NCBI GenBank assembly: GCA_013399015.1
Contig: VWZX01010418.1
Span: 1,793,832-1,857,831 of the forward strand
From: Galbula dea
Lineage: Eukaryota; Chordata; Aves; Piciformes; Galbulidae
Direction of reading: 5' to 3'
Length of the DNA stretch: 64,000 nucleotides
Made by a program: the position numbers and the translations under genes. Below, one piece after another: positions 12,815-25,485 of this stretch; the stretch's first letter is position 1, and every line of letters starts with the position of its first letter. The notes beneath the pieces were generated by a model that saw only the letters and a program-made list of their open reading frames with translations, did no database searches and was not told where the DNA came from.

Positions 12815-14654
12815 TTCACTTGAAAATCTGCAGCATTCAAAGGAAAAGACTTAGTTTTTAATCTGTTTGTTGGAATAGAGAGTAGGTCCTGTTTGGTTCC
12901 CAAAAAACTTGCAACCACAGTTAAGTGAAAATTTTCATGTCAAAACTTGAATTGGAAATCACTTTGGGTGAATTGAACTACTAATCCAATACTTGTCTAG
13001 GAAAAGAATAGCTAGGGCAGTCATCTGCTCTGAAGCCTGACTTGATGAAGATGACACTGGGGGCTTCCATGATGTTGATTCCCAGATTACCAGATCAGAT
13101 GGTTTGGGCTTTTTTCTTTTCTTATTTGCCTAAGAAACTCAGCCAGAGGCCTGAAAACCTGGCTAGATTGTTCTGCATTAATCTCATTGTGAATCTGAGA
13201 TATTAATAACTGACCTTGAAATTGGAATTTAGGAAGGAGAAAGATATGAATCTTGTTGCTATCTGTACTATATTCTGAATTAGAAATTAGTAGAAATCAG
13301 TGGGATCAAAAAGCAGGAAAACCAACAAAAGTTATTCCACAAGAAGTGGAACTAATAGAGTTGGGTTTATGATTTATGTGTGTCCTTTGTACATGTGCAT
13401 CCCATTGCTTCATCTTGCTCTCTGGGACCTCCCCACAGGCTAAAAAAAGCATAGGAAAACTGAAGATATAATCTGAAGGCTGTGAAATCTCAGTAGGTTC
13501 TGTTGTAGCTGGACAGCAGGTTGAAGAGTTAGCAGAGAGAGTTTATGAAGCTTAAAACTCACAGGGGCATCAGAGGGAATTGTTTCAGAAAAGATGAAAT
13601 ATGCTTATTTATAGCTTTAGAAGGGTAATACAATGCAAGTAGACTTGAAAACTTCAACCCAAGTTTATGGTATCAGAAACAATATTGTGCCCCTTCTCCA
13701 AGTTGTGAAATATACCTCAATGCTTCAGCAGTCCCACCAGCAATCATTAGGGCTTCTTAAGTACTTAGTATCTGACCTCAGATGAGATGGCAGAGCACCA
13801 TTTCACAAATCATTAATCAAGACTTTAAACTTTTAATGTTTGGCATATTGATGATGTTTGTAACATTTGTAATACACATATGGTGTATTTAATCATAATG
13901 TGGTGCTTCAAATCAAAGTAGTACTGCAGATGATTCATGTGTCTTCATGCCAGCCAAGTTCACATTGGAAATGGTTTCCTCCCAACATCATGAATATCTT
14001 GCTTTTAGTATCTATGCTACTTGTATTGAAGCCTTGGTTAACTCCACTGAGAAATGGTTATAGAGAAGATCCTTTTCTGTGAGTCTCCTCATTCCCATTT
14101 CTATCCTTTACTGGAGCTCTGCAGATGTATTTCACATTCATGAGCATCTGAAGCATGTCTGAGTTTTGTGGGTTTTTTTTCTAGCAAGTATCATTTTCTT
14201 TGATCAAATCCATTAGTTGACTCCCCTTGATATGCTCTAGCAAATGCAGAAGGTTACTCTTTAATTTCAGGTAAAAACTTTTCTAAGCAGAGCACATTTC
14301 AGAGTTAATAAAATAGTTTTAATTAAAGGTATATTTTGGTAAAAATATTTCTGACATGACTGAATTGCTGGGCTATTATTAGAAGGCTGTGTTTTAGAAG
14401 CAGTGACATTTCCCCATGCTCTCTTCCATGGGCTCTGTATTTGTGATCAGTTGCTGCTTTTATCCATGGTATGCAATGCACAGGAGGCTGAGTTCTCCCA
14501 TCCTTTTCTCTTCATGCACACTGCCCTGGGAGCTGTAAATGGAACAAAAGGATGAACTTCAATGGGCACTTGCCACTTTGCAAAATAAATCTGTGTTGAT
14601 GAGTTAGAACCTTGATGATATGCCTGAAATAGTTATTTTTTCTTGTTATTTTAG

Positions 14655-14759
14655 AAGTCCAGCTCCAGTGAGACCTGAAACTACACCAGCAGCTGGCCCT
14701 ACAGAAAAGCAGGAGGTTAAAGTTTCTCGTGTGAGGAAGTTAACCAGGCAGTACAGTTT
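14655..14759 (+). CDS. coding exon 3 of the adaptor-like gene, with a NAGNAG acceptor
   Basis: The exon follows the acceptor TTATTTTAG and ends before the strong donor GTGAGTAATG. The only long open frame reads SPAPVRPETTPAAGP, then TEKQEVKVSRVRKLTRQYS, leaving TT to be completed by the next exon. The first half is Pro/Thr/Ala-rich and looks disordered. The second half is basic and includes R-x-x-S (RQYS), a pattern typical of basophilic kinase targets and sometimes of 14-3-3 binding. The acceptor is a tandem TAGAAG, so splicing three bases later would also stay in frame and remove one residue. It needs a phase-2 exon upstream, which the candidate at 9848 supplies. Confidence 0.8.
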
Positions 14760-17087
14760 GTGAGTAATGTATAGCACTGTATTTTTTTTGTCTGCTGCAG
14801 CTGAAAATGAAGGGGGATGCTAATTACTGCTCTAGCTATGCCTTCTGAAAGGCATAACTGCAATTACATGATAATGATCTTATACTGATACCATTCCTTT
14901 CATCACTGAGGATCTTCAGGCTTTTAATACAAAATGAATTTGCTGTCCCTGTGCATTTGCTAACCCTCAGACTTGCAGGCCCTCTGCCTTTTTCTGAGCT
15001 TACTGGCTAGGAAGGAAAAACCTCTTTTCCACACAAAATACCTGGTGTAAGCTGGAGCAAGCTGCTCTGTCAGCTTCATTACACCCCCATTTCCAAAATG
15101 AGGAAAACAGTCCTTAGTTGTTGCATAGTCAAGCTTTGCTGTCAGCTATTTCCCCTCAGAAAGTGCACCCTCTCTCTCTGTGATGTTGTCAAATGTAGAA
15201 ACTGGTGAGCCCACTACACCTACAGGCACCAAAGTTAAGTCTTTTAGTGATCTGTGCCCACAGGGCTTTGGCATCCCATTTACACATAATTCATCCTATC
15301 TGAGAGTCTCTGTAGATTGAATTGCTGAAGACATGTGGAGATCAGTTTGTTGAATTGTCCTTCATATGAAAGGACAGACAAGGCCAACGGAGACTAGGGG
15401 GAAAAAGGGACAATGTCAGCATATGCTTATTAAAATAAGAACATCAATGCCATAATGGAAAAAAAAACCCACCCAAAAGTATGCTTTCTACATGGAATGG
15501 CAACTGTTAGCCCCTCCAGCAATTTAACATTCTAGTGTCACTAAATGTATAGTATCATTAGCAAAAGTTTTCCTTCTCTCCAAAATAATTCTAGTAAGTA
15601 TCAATGTATGTATTTATTTTCTGTCTCATTATTAATAACACTGACTTTTTTGTTATGGAAAAAAAATGGAACAATCTACATCACTAAAACCAAAAAAATT
15701 ATTTTGGAGGAATAAGGAACAGAAGAATGAATCAAAATGAAACTGGGAGGAAAATGAGCAGTTTGCCAAACTGACATTTGTCCAAGAGACCAAGGCTGAC
15801 ATATGGGAACACACAGCCACAGCATGGTCAGCAGGCCACATAACATGTTCTTTTTTACTATGATACATAAGCAGTATGGTTTGAAAATGAAATAGGAGAT
15901 GGAAATTGACAACTCAAGCTGGGAAGAGAACCCAGCTTCCCTTACTGCTTGCTAATCCTGAAGGTAGTGTGTGACGGGGAACTTGGCAACGTTTGGTAGG
16001 AGCCTGAAAGAAGCCTGATCAGCATAGGTCAGACAGCAGTGTGCTGCTCTCAAATGAGACACCACTTCTACTACCTCTTTTAGTACAAGCCAGGGGAAGG
16101 AGATCTCCTACTTTTTTTCAAAATGCATTTGATTTTTCCATAATGCAGGGATTTGTAGATAGTAGTCTGCAAAGGAAAGAGCTGTGACCCTGAGAGAACC
16201 AATGGCAAGGGGGTTGGAACTAGATGATCTTTAAGGTCCCTTCCAACCTCAGCCATTCTATGATCATTCCCAGTAGTAAAGGTTCTGTAGGCCAAATTGT
16301 GACTGTTTACCTCCATGCAATTGCAATTAGCAACTGGAAACATCCTGACCCAGGGCTGACTGGTCCCAATGATTTGTAGTCAGTGAGGCTCTCCAAAAGT
16401 AAGTGAAGGTGTGATATTCTCTCCTGGCTTTATCTAGAGGTGACAAGAGGTGAGATGGAAAGAGCTCAGCTTGGTGGCCTAGAGCCCAAGGCAAGCATGC
16501 AACTTGATTTTAAATAAAATGTTTTCTCTGTAAATGGAATAAAAGGGACAGGGAAAAGATACTTTCACAAGAATGTTTCTGAAGAACTCCTTTTTTGGGG
16601 TCAGTCAAGGTTCTTCTAAACCAGTTTGGAAACAATAGCAGAGACTAGCTGTGTAATAGGTCTCAAATGCTCAGTTGGTCTAAAGTCAATGAAGCAGTGA
16701 ACCCCATGGATTGACCTAACCAGATCTCTTCTCATCAATACTGCCAGCCTCCATAGAAAAGAATAAGCATTAGAGTAATATCAAATAAGTTAATTTATTC
16801 ATATATACATACTCCATAGAAACACTACTTGTATATCATACCCATAAGATTTCCATTTGCAGATGAGAGTTACCTAGCCAATCCTCTTCTGAGGAATCCC
16901 TAAAGCTTAAAAAAAAATCTAATTTACTTGAAAAGTCAGCTGTATTACAGGTGGAAGAGTAAACAGAACTTCACTCCACAGCACTACAGCTGACAGACAA
17001 GTTACCAGTGCCTCCTCCAGCACAAGTATGCTCCAAATCTGGTAACATTTTCTGATGAGAGGATCTGTCTGCTTTTATCAACTGCAG
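14760..17087. other. intron: no exon recognised
   Basis: Noncoding, with a short CR1 3' end at 16201-16265. Nothing else supported. Confidence 0.6.
16201..16265 (+). mobile_element. short CR1 3' end
   Basis: About 65 bases: GGGGGTTGGAACTAGATGAT, then CTTTAAGGTCCCTTCCAACC, then CATTCTATGATC. Only the terminal part of a CR1 remains. Confidence 0.85.
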
Positions 17088-17226
17088 TGATGAAGATGAC
17101 CTTCCTCCAGCACTGGCAGCAGCAGCAGCAGCATCAACACCTGTATCTTCAGCATCTCCCAGGTCACAGAAAACGTGTACACCACAGACATCAGAAGGAC
17201 AAACACAGGTTTCACCTGGTGGCAAG
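17088..17226 (+). CDS. coding exon 4 of the adaptor-like gene, acidic run plus alanine tract
   Basis: The acceptor is TATCAACTGCAG and the donor is AAG before GTGATG. The first base completes the TT left by the previous exon to give Phe, so the junction reads RQYSF then DEDDLPPALA. A run of seven alanines, encoded largely by a GCA trinucleotide repeat, is followed by a Ser/Thr/Pro/Gln-rich stretch (STPVSSASPRSQ, then TPQTSEGQTQVSPGGK). It ends in phase 0. The clean open frame across the junction, the acidic block directly after the basic R-x-x-S site and the low-complexity tail support a real exon in a disordered region. The GCA tract may vary in length among individuals. Confidence 0.88.
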
Positions 17227-17669
17227 GTGATGTGCAAATTGATGAGCTTATGTCAGTTGGGAGAGTGTTCAGGAAGGGTGGGAAGGAGTTGCAGATAACA
17301 TCTTTTCTGTAGATGGAGTAATTCTACATTTAGGAGTAGGTTTTTAATGTAGTCTCATAATAATATATTTGACCTGTTGTGTAAGAAAATATGTAGAGCC
17401 TGCTCCAAGACCTAACTAAAATCAACAGTAGATATTCATCATCATGAGGGGACAGTGGATCAGAATTAAAGTAATATTTACCTTCCTTTCAAAGCTGCCT
17501 AGTTTTGTTGTCTGTCTTTCCTGAGTAGCCATACTTAAAACACATGATGTGAAATTTGAAATCTCTTTGGCAGTCTCTGCTTTTAAGGAATTATAAAAAA
17601 AATAGAATGACAGAAATAAAATGGTTTGGTTTTTTTTTTTTCAATGCTGGATTTCTTCTTTGCCTTTAG
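17227..17669. other. short intron
   Basis: A 443-base intron between two well supported exons, with a T-rich tract ahead of the acceptor TTTGCCTTTAG. Confidence 0.8.
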
Positions 17670-17747
17670 AGTTCCACAGATGCTGGAAGTACATTTACTT
17701 TGGAACCAGGTGACCTCCTGATGGATTTCACAGAGGCCACACCTATG
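17670..17747 (+). CDS. coding exon 5 of the adaptor-like gene, clathrin-box-like motif
   Basis: An exon of 78 bases, phase 0 to phase 0, between the acceptor TTTGCCTTTAG and a donor GTAAAT. It encodes 26 residues: SSTDAGSTFTLEPGD, then LLMDFTEATPM. The DLLMDF segment resembles the clathrin-box consensus (Leu, hydrophobic, hydrophobic or polar, hydrophobic, acidic) found in endocytic adaptors, although the last position is Phe rather than an acidic residue, so this is a suggestion only. The reading frame runs without interruption from exon 4. Confidence 0.85.
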
Positions 17748-18217
17748 GTAAATAATTTCAGTTTGCAACCAGGAGAATGTAAAAGTTTTCAATGATTTGT
17801 CTGCAGCTAAAATATATGGGATACTATGCAGCATATTGGATAGTGCACAGGGATAAAATAAGTTGTCTTGGTATTTGGTGATCCTGAGTATCCATCAAAC
17901 TCAGCTCAGCATCTCTGCAAATCAGCCCACATTGACAAATATTATGGCTGATTTTCTCAATGTTTTTATTGTTGGATTGCTTCTCATTTTTTTTCTCTCC
18001 TACCTGGGTATCTTTACACCTTGCTGCACTGGTTTCACATGCTTCTTTGTCACTTTAATGTAGATTCCTAATTTGATCATAGATTTGCTTTTGGGAGCTG
18101 TCTGAGAAGTCCTTTCTCCCCACAAGTTGTGTTCAGACCTTACCCAACAGCCAATCCAAAAATGCATACCTGCACTTTCATATTGCATTAGCAGAGTGCT
18201 TTGCTTCACTTAAAGCA

Positions 18218-18484
18218 AGGGTGGGAAGAAATGGCCTCAAGTTGCACCAGTGAAGGTTTATATTGGATGTTAGGAAAAAAAATCCTTCACTGAGAGAATT
18301 ATCTAGGACTGGAACAAGCAGCACAAAGAAGGGCTTGAGTCACCAGCCCTGGAGGTGTTTAAAAAACATGTAGATGTGACACTTGGTGACATGGTTTAGT
18401 GGTGAACTCCATTTAGTGTTAGGTTAACAGTTAGACTCAATGATCTTAAAGATCTTCTTCAACCTAATTGATTCTATGAATCTC
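18218..18484 (+). mobile_element. CR1 LINE fragment, plus orientation
   Basis: Contains TATTGGATGTTAGGAAAAAA, then CCCTGGAGGTGTTTAAAAAAC, then TAGACTCAATGATCTTAAAG, and ends GATTCTATGAA. This is the typical order of the CR1 3' region, diverged and 5'-truncated. Confidence 0.88.
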
Positions 18485-20378
18485 TATAATTTAGATTGTC
18501 CTTCTCTGTGTTACTAACATGTTTGTGCAAAACTGTAAGTAATTATCCTCTGGAGTTTACTCATGAATCTCTTATCCTAAAAAACATTATACAATATCTT
18601 ACTGTATTAATCAGAATTTAAAAGAAATGAAAATGAGTCATGGAAACTTTAGCACCTGACCTGCAGTATATAACATAGGGGTTTTTTTGTTTGCATTTAG
18701 TGGAAGGTCAGCTTTAGACATTTTTCCTTTTCCAGCTGAGGATACAGGCTTTTATTTCCCTAAATACTTTACCCAAACATGCTTTCTCTTTCCTACAATA
18801 CCATCCACTGACATAACTTAGCACACTGTATGTTTTTAAACTAACCTTCCAGGACTGTCTTAGTTTTAATATGTTGGAGAGCACATACTGCACAGCATCA
18901 ATCAACCCCTTTTTGTTTTGTTTAACATCTGTAAAGGTCAGCTCCTTCTCTACAGAGCAGGTATTGTTTACAGATACTCCTCTGCAGTTGCACTGCCTAC
19001 AGGCTGCTCTCAAGTGAGGTTTCAATGAGAAGTTTTACTCTTCGAGGGGAGAGGCTCCAAAAGAAAGCAAGCTAAAGGGAAATGCCTGCCTTTGAGCCAG
19101 TCTGATTAATAATTCTGTTGTGATAACATCTGCTGTCATTTGAGGGTCAAGATCATGTGCAGTTTAGCATCATGTTACTGTCAAGTCGCTGGTAGTGTGC
19201 TGGTTTTGCATGCTGTGACCTGGCCCCTTGAGAAACTCTTTGTTAATTGCTCCCATTTGTTTTCTAATTTGGTGACAGATACAATACCTAAAGAGGTCAT
19301 TCATGCTGCCTGACTTTTCAGGTGTTTGCCTGAGGTGAAAGGGTTGGAAGTTTGGGTTCCTACACAGTCAGGGGATTTCCTGCAGAGGGGCATTCAAACT
19401 TCTCTTCTTTTTGTCATCTGGACTACAGAGACTAAACTGGACACCTAGAATCAACTTATTGTTTATTTTGGTCGTGGTATATGCTGCCAAACTTCCCCAC
19501 TTCACTGGAGAGCTGATTTTTGAAGCCTTTTCAGGCATCCTTCCTTCTCTTCTGTCACATTACTGCTAAATAGTGATTAATAGTCACTGACTAAGCTGCA
19601 TGATCTTCATTAGTCAGTGTCTAATCATTGATGCTTCTGGATGGCCTTGGGTTTTATCCATGTTTTGCTGCTCTTGCCCATACAATGGAAGCATTAATAT
19701 ATGTTGAGGGTTACAGTTAGAAGTGGAGTACACAAAACCAAGTTAACTTGAAAAAAATTGAAGGATTAGTGAATGGAATGGATTAATAGAATTCATCCAG
19801 GCTGCTATGCAGGGATCAGAACAGTCACATTTGTCTACTCAGTCAGCCTGGAGGAGCTACTGTGACATATACAAGAACCAGCTGAGCTCTAATGGTCACT
19901 TAGTCCTCAATACTTAGACTGCCAGTAGCAGCAGGGCGATTTCAAGGCAGACAGGAAGAAAATCGTTTTGCAGGAGAAATAATGTATATTTACTAACACA
20001 GTGACCTAGGAAAGATAACCTTTTACACTCTGCACTCCTCAAACCATGTGTTTTTTTCATGGTTTTATTATTTTTTTCAAGAATATCCTACAATTAATTG
20101 ACTACAACTTATTACTTGCTGTCCTTAAAATCATCATAACACATGCAGAAGAAAAATCTCCCTTTTTATACCTCTCCCTTGTGACTTTGAGCACTAAACC
20201 TGGCTTGGATGTGGACAAGGTTCAACCCCTCCTGCTTCTGTATTTCAGAAAAGAACTGGACTTAATTAAAATTTGCAGCATTATAGATGAAGAATGATAG
20301 TATCACATTATGAGCATTCTTATTGTGGTTTATCAGAATTAGTTTTATCAGTGTAGCAGGCTCTTTCTGACACCAGTA

Positions 20379-20420
20379 TCTCTCTTTCTCTCTCTCTTTC
20401 TCTCTCTCTTTCTCTCCTCC
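20379..20420. repeat. TCTC/TTTC pyrimidine-rich simple repeat
   Basis: About 42 bases of TCTCTCTTTC-type units on the plus strand. Confidence 0.9.
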
Positions 20421-22876
20421 AAACCCTCGTATTCCTAGCTTTTAGGGAACTGAAAATGAAAGCTTGAGCTTCAAGCCATTCTATTCCAGCTTACAATCAG
20501 TATGCTTTGTGACATGTATGACTGCAGAGCTTTCCTGTTTAATTACAAAAAGCCCAGTCCTAAGATCCTAAATGAATGTAAGAGCTGCTATGCCATGCTG
20601 ACAAGTGCCTTCTCAGCCAAGAGAGAAAGTGTATGCAAACTTTGGTTTAACTTAATGGGGTAACACAAAAGAAATAAGAATGAACAGTTGTGTACATAAA
20701 ATGGATCTGTTCCTAAACTTGAACTAAAGTTTCTGGTGCAAGGTAGGTGGGCTAGGACTAAAATGGGATCACATCTTGAAAAGGTAGCAGAGAGCACTGA
20801 TTTACAGCTAGCTATATACTTGCAAACTATAGGTGTTTTGTTTCATGCTGTATCAAGTGAATGAATTTCTAGAGCTTTCCCTGCCATCTATTGGTGGGAA
20901 ATGGGAAACAGAAAATTGTTTGCCTTTTCAAAACTCAAGATACACAATTTAAGAGGTAAAAGTTGTTGGTATGACAGTTTAAAAATGAAAAATGATTGGT
21001 CTTGAGTGTAAAACTAGATATCTTTATTTATTTTCTGTATCTATTTATTGAAACAAATGTTTCTATCTCCGTAATAGCATTACTACTGTATGCAATCCTC
21101 TTCATTGAAAGTGAGTCTGAAAGAGTACAGAATTGGATGCATTTTGGAAAAGAAGTGAAGGTACCCAGGTCAAAAGCCAGTCATCTCAGGGTGAAGTTGT
21201 GAGAAGTATTAGTATCTTCATGGAGGCAATGAAGCATCTTTGCAAACTCTCAGTACATACTCACAGAGACCAAAGAGTATTGAACAGAGGAGAATGAGTA
21301 AAGATTTTTTTCATTCCACTCCTCTTTAATGTTTGTTATATTAATAAAGAAGAGTTAATTGGATTTTTGGTTGCTAGATTTTAATGACAGTTTTGCAAGG
21401 TTACAATAAGGCAAAGAACAGTGGGAAATGAGTTCAGTGTTTCTTGCCTTCATTTTGAAGAGCTTTTCACAAGGCAATTTTTCAGTGAAGCTTATCTAGC
21501 TCTTTAATACCTCCATAACCAGTCCTTTTGGCATTGCATCTAAACACAAGTGTGTAAAATGTAATTCAATACTTAATATTTGATAACAGCACTAGATAAT
21601 ATGTCTCTACCATCTAACTGGCTGAAAGTATAGATCAAGTATCACTGCCTGCCCCAGAGGTCTTTTAAGAATCTTGTCAGATTCTTAAATCAGAATTCCT
21701 TGTCAGAAAATGCTCTCTTTATGGTGAACTACATACTGAAGATAAAATAGGTCTTCTCAAAAAACCTAGGAAGGATGTGTGATATATTTCAGAATTAGAA
21801 GCTTTCTACTTTTATTTCTTCACAACAGACAAAAAAAAACAAAGAGAAAGAAAAAAAAAAAAGGATGTCTTAGTACAAGATTAATTGGAAACAATAACTA
21901 TGACCTGGCTTCAAAAAAAGAATGTTCAAAGATACTATTTTCCAAGCTAGCTTCTCAATTAATGCTATTTGCACATTCAAGCTGACATGCAATCACCAAT
22001 TATGAGGAGCAGAAGAATTTGCACAGAGAAACAGTTTGTTATATCTACAGTAAGAACCAAAAGCAGTAGTAAGCAATATGTCCAATATATATTTATTCCC
22101 AGTTTCAAGTTTGTGCCCTTTAAAAAAAAGAAAAAACCCCCCCCAAAAGCAAACAACTTTCATGCAAAAAAACCTTGTAGAAACAGATAATAAACCTAGT
22201 TCCAGGTTGTGAATTCAAAGAATGCTCTCAATTTACTGATATTGCAAAGCACCAGTTTTGTCTGCTGCAAAAAGAGGGTATCCACTAGCTAAGGACACAA
22301 TTCAAAGGACTGCACTGTAATGCCCAGTCAAATGGAGTATGAGATATTTTGACAAGGGGCTTGCAGAAGGTGCTCAGTGCTGCATATGGAGGCTCCTGGG
22401 AGCACCCAGTCTGAATCAAGCAAATGCAAATTACCTGAGCATCATTTGGGTTATATAAAGCATGAGAATAACTAGAGAGGGGACTGAGCACACTGAAAAA
22501 CAGTCATGGCACTTGGGCAGCCAAAATAATGGGTGAATGCATTTGGAATTGGACTTCCAAACTCCCTGACAGCTGCTTCTTACAGTCTGCAAGCATAAAG
22601 AATTACAAGTAGAACCTGCAGCTAATATGGAGCATTGCAGGTTCAAGCAGGGGGCTTTATGGCAAATGCCAGTCTCATAAGCAATCTATTGAATTACTAA
22701 TCTGCAAGATAAGTGAGTGTCAGGCTCAGAGACTGCCTCTTGGACCTTAGTTTAACATTCACTAAAAGGTATAAAACTCTTTTAACTGCTACTCAGCTAT
22801 TTGGGGATTTGCCCCCATTCATCCATTATAGAAGGACACAGAGTCAGTGAAGAAACACAGTGACTCAATGCTAAAA

Positions 22877-23145
22877 GATCACAGAATCATAGAGTAGTTT
22901 GGGTTGGAAGGGAACTTAAAGATCATCTAGTTCCAACCCCCCTGCCATGGGCAGGGATGCCAATCACTAGACCAGGTTGCTCAAACCCCCATCCAGCCTG
23001 GCCTAGACACCTCCTGGGATGAGGCATCCACAGCTGCTCTGGGCAACCTGTTCTGGTGCCTCACCACCCTCACAATGAGCTTCCTTACATCTAATCAAAG
23101 TCTACCCTCTTTCAGTTTAAAGCCATTGCCCCTTGTCCTATCAAA
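22877..23145 (-). mobile_element. CR1 LINE fragment, minus orientation
   Basis: It starts with ATCACAGAATCATAGAGTAG and GGTTGGAAGGGAACTTAAAG, continues with ATCTAGTTCCAACCCCCCTG, CAGCTGCTCTGGGCAACCTG and CCATTGCCCCTTGTCCTATC. This is the reverse complement of roughly 270 bases of CR1 3' end and one of the better preserved copies in the window. Confidence 0.93.
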
Positions 23146-24840
23146 TCAGTTACAAAAGACAAACTGTAAACATCTGGATTTACCTTTTGTTTTGCCTCTG
23201 CTTTTAAGTCATTGACATTTATTGGCTCAATGAATGGGTTGTTTTCCCATGATCTGTATGCTGAGCAAAAGAGCAACTCAGTGTGCCCTGTTAGTCTATG
23301 ACAGATGGTTCTACATTTCCCTATTTCTTTAAGCTATTATATCTCAAAGGCATATTAATCACCTTTCCTTTTACCTGAGAAATACTTAATTCCTTTTGGC
23401 TCAGCACCTATGAAGTTCATAATCTCCCTTCCTCATTGTGAGTAGTGACAGTTGCATTTAGACTCCAGTGAGTAACTATTGTGTGTTTGATTACTTTCCA
23501 AGGGACCAGAAATTTCCTCTTGGGGTCTTTCTTCTGTTTTTGCTTTTGCTTTTTCCTCTTATTTACAACAGTGGAATCCCCTATAATATCTATCTAATTT
23601 GTTGTAGTCTGTCTACTAGCAAGGAAAAAGAAAATGGAGACCCACTCATTGGCTTGTGAGATTTCATCAGGATCAGATCTTTTGCTTTGATTTTGTGCAG
23701 AGCCTAAGTCTAGCACAAGTCTAATCACTCAGAGGAATGGCAATAGTAGAAATAATCAGTAAGTTGAATGAATAAGTTGAAGTTTACATAAATCTCAGCA
23801 TGCCTGTGGTAGTTGTGCAGTTTCTGTGCTTTCTCCCAGACATTGTAGATCATAGAGGAAAATGGTAATTTAATTGTGGGAGGAAGAGTTGCTTAATTCC
23901 AGCTAGTCAATGTAACTGGATTACAAACCACTGAACACAGAAAGGATCCTCTGCTGTTTATTACTCCTTGTATCACCCTCTGAAAAAATAAAATGCTAAA
24001 CTGTTTTGGTCTGAGGATGAAAATTTCTACAGAGGTAGGTGTCCTGTGCATCCAGTTTAAGCCTGATGAGTAGAAAAAGGTTCTTGCATGCTCCTGAGAG
24101 TTATTCCTTAGAGCTTGGACATAAAACCATCCCTACAGAATAACTGTGGATTTATGGCTTGCTTTATGGTATGACATTCATCTCATGTTCAACAACTGAA
24201 GAGCAAACCCCCTTACCTTCCAGGAGAAAGAGCCACTGAGGTTGAGAGAGTGAACCTCTATAAAAATAGTTTAGCAAATGAGTATCATTACTGTTCCTCT
24301 GCCAAAATGTTGTCTAGAGTCTTGCAAGCTCTTTGATGCTGTGGAACATCACCTGACCACTTCTGTCAAAGTGCCAGATATTACCAGGGTAGATTCTGAA
24401 GAAGGCCCATGCCACCTGGCATGTGCACAAGCTCTGCTGAGAACCCTGTTGGCAGTGCTGGAGATAGGAAATTGTGTGCCAAGTAGAGTGGGCTTCTGAC
24501 CACCAGGATTTGTGCACAATTTGGCACTCATCTCATGCTGCATCTAAGTCAAGCAAACTGTTAAAATCAATAACCATGAAGCTCAAGTCTTCACATCCAG
24601 ATAGAGTCCATGTGTTTGCATCAGTGACTGAGCTGCCCAGACTTCAGGCAAAGTTTGTTCTTTTCAAAATGTCTGTGGTCAACAGAGCCCATGTTTGTGT
24701 GAGCCTCTAAAGCAATTTTGTCCTTCAGATCTCTCCTCTCTTGCTGCTAATGAAGTAGACATATTCCTGCACCAAGAACAGTTAGCTCCCAAGCTCACAG
24801 GGAGACACTCAAAAAGCAGCTGGCACAGGAGTACAAAAAT

Positions 24841-24897
24841 TAAACCAAAACAAATAACAAACAGACAAAAACAAAAACAAAAAAACCACAACAAATT
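24841..24897. repeat. AAAC/ACAA low-complexity tract
   Basis: Imperfect A- and C-only sequence with CAAAAACAAAAA-type units. Confidence 0.8.
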
Positions 24898-25392
24898 GGA
24901 ATTACATCCTCCTCCTCCCAAGAAAACAGAGTATCCTGGGTCTTAGCCTTTATCTATCCTAGGGTTCCTGGGGAGAACATTAGAAGTAATCGCTGTATGC
25001 CCCCTCATTGCTCCTCAGTTATGAAGTTGACAGGACCAGTTTCTGTTCCTCTTACATTTTAAAATGACTTCAAGATTCTCCTGAATTAAATGAGTTGAGT
25101 ATAATCTTCCCAGGGACCATAACAGCAGCAGAGGTTGCTAGACAACAGTGTCTTTTGGCCTCCTCCATCACCACATGGTGCTGGGAAGGGGCCTTGGAAA
25201 CAGCGGTGCTGGAAATGTGCCTTGTGTGAAATCTTTGGCTCCCAGTTTGGCTTCCCTGTGAGCTCCTGCTGGGACAGGCAGGAAATCACTGACAGGGGAC
25301 CAGGATCTGCCTGTGACATTTTATTCACAGTGTATTTTCTTCCACTGAAGAAGTGCTACAAGCAGACCTCCAGGGAGAGGACTGCCATTGTT

Positions 25393-25485
25393 TCTCTCTC
25401 CCATTTCCCTTTTCTTTTTCCATTCTCTCTCCCATTTCCCTTTTCTTTTTCCATTCTCTCTCCCATTTCCCTTTTCTTTTTCCAT
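25393..25485. repeat. three exact tandem copies of a 31-bp pyrimidine-rich unit
   Basis: The unit starts TCTCTCTCCCATTTCCC and ends TTTTTCCAT. Copies at 25393-25423, 25424-25454 and 25455-25485 are identical. The open frame rich in Lys, Glu and Arg on the minus strand here is produced by the repeat and is not a gene. Confidence 0.95.

Larger units (their letters stand above)
9952..14654. other. intron: no exon recognised
   Basis: Noncoding AT-rich DNA with one CR1 element (11203-11570) and a TTA microsatellite (about 12797-12814). No open frame here has protein character together with splice sites. Confidence 0.5.
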
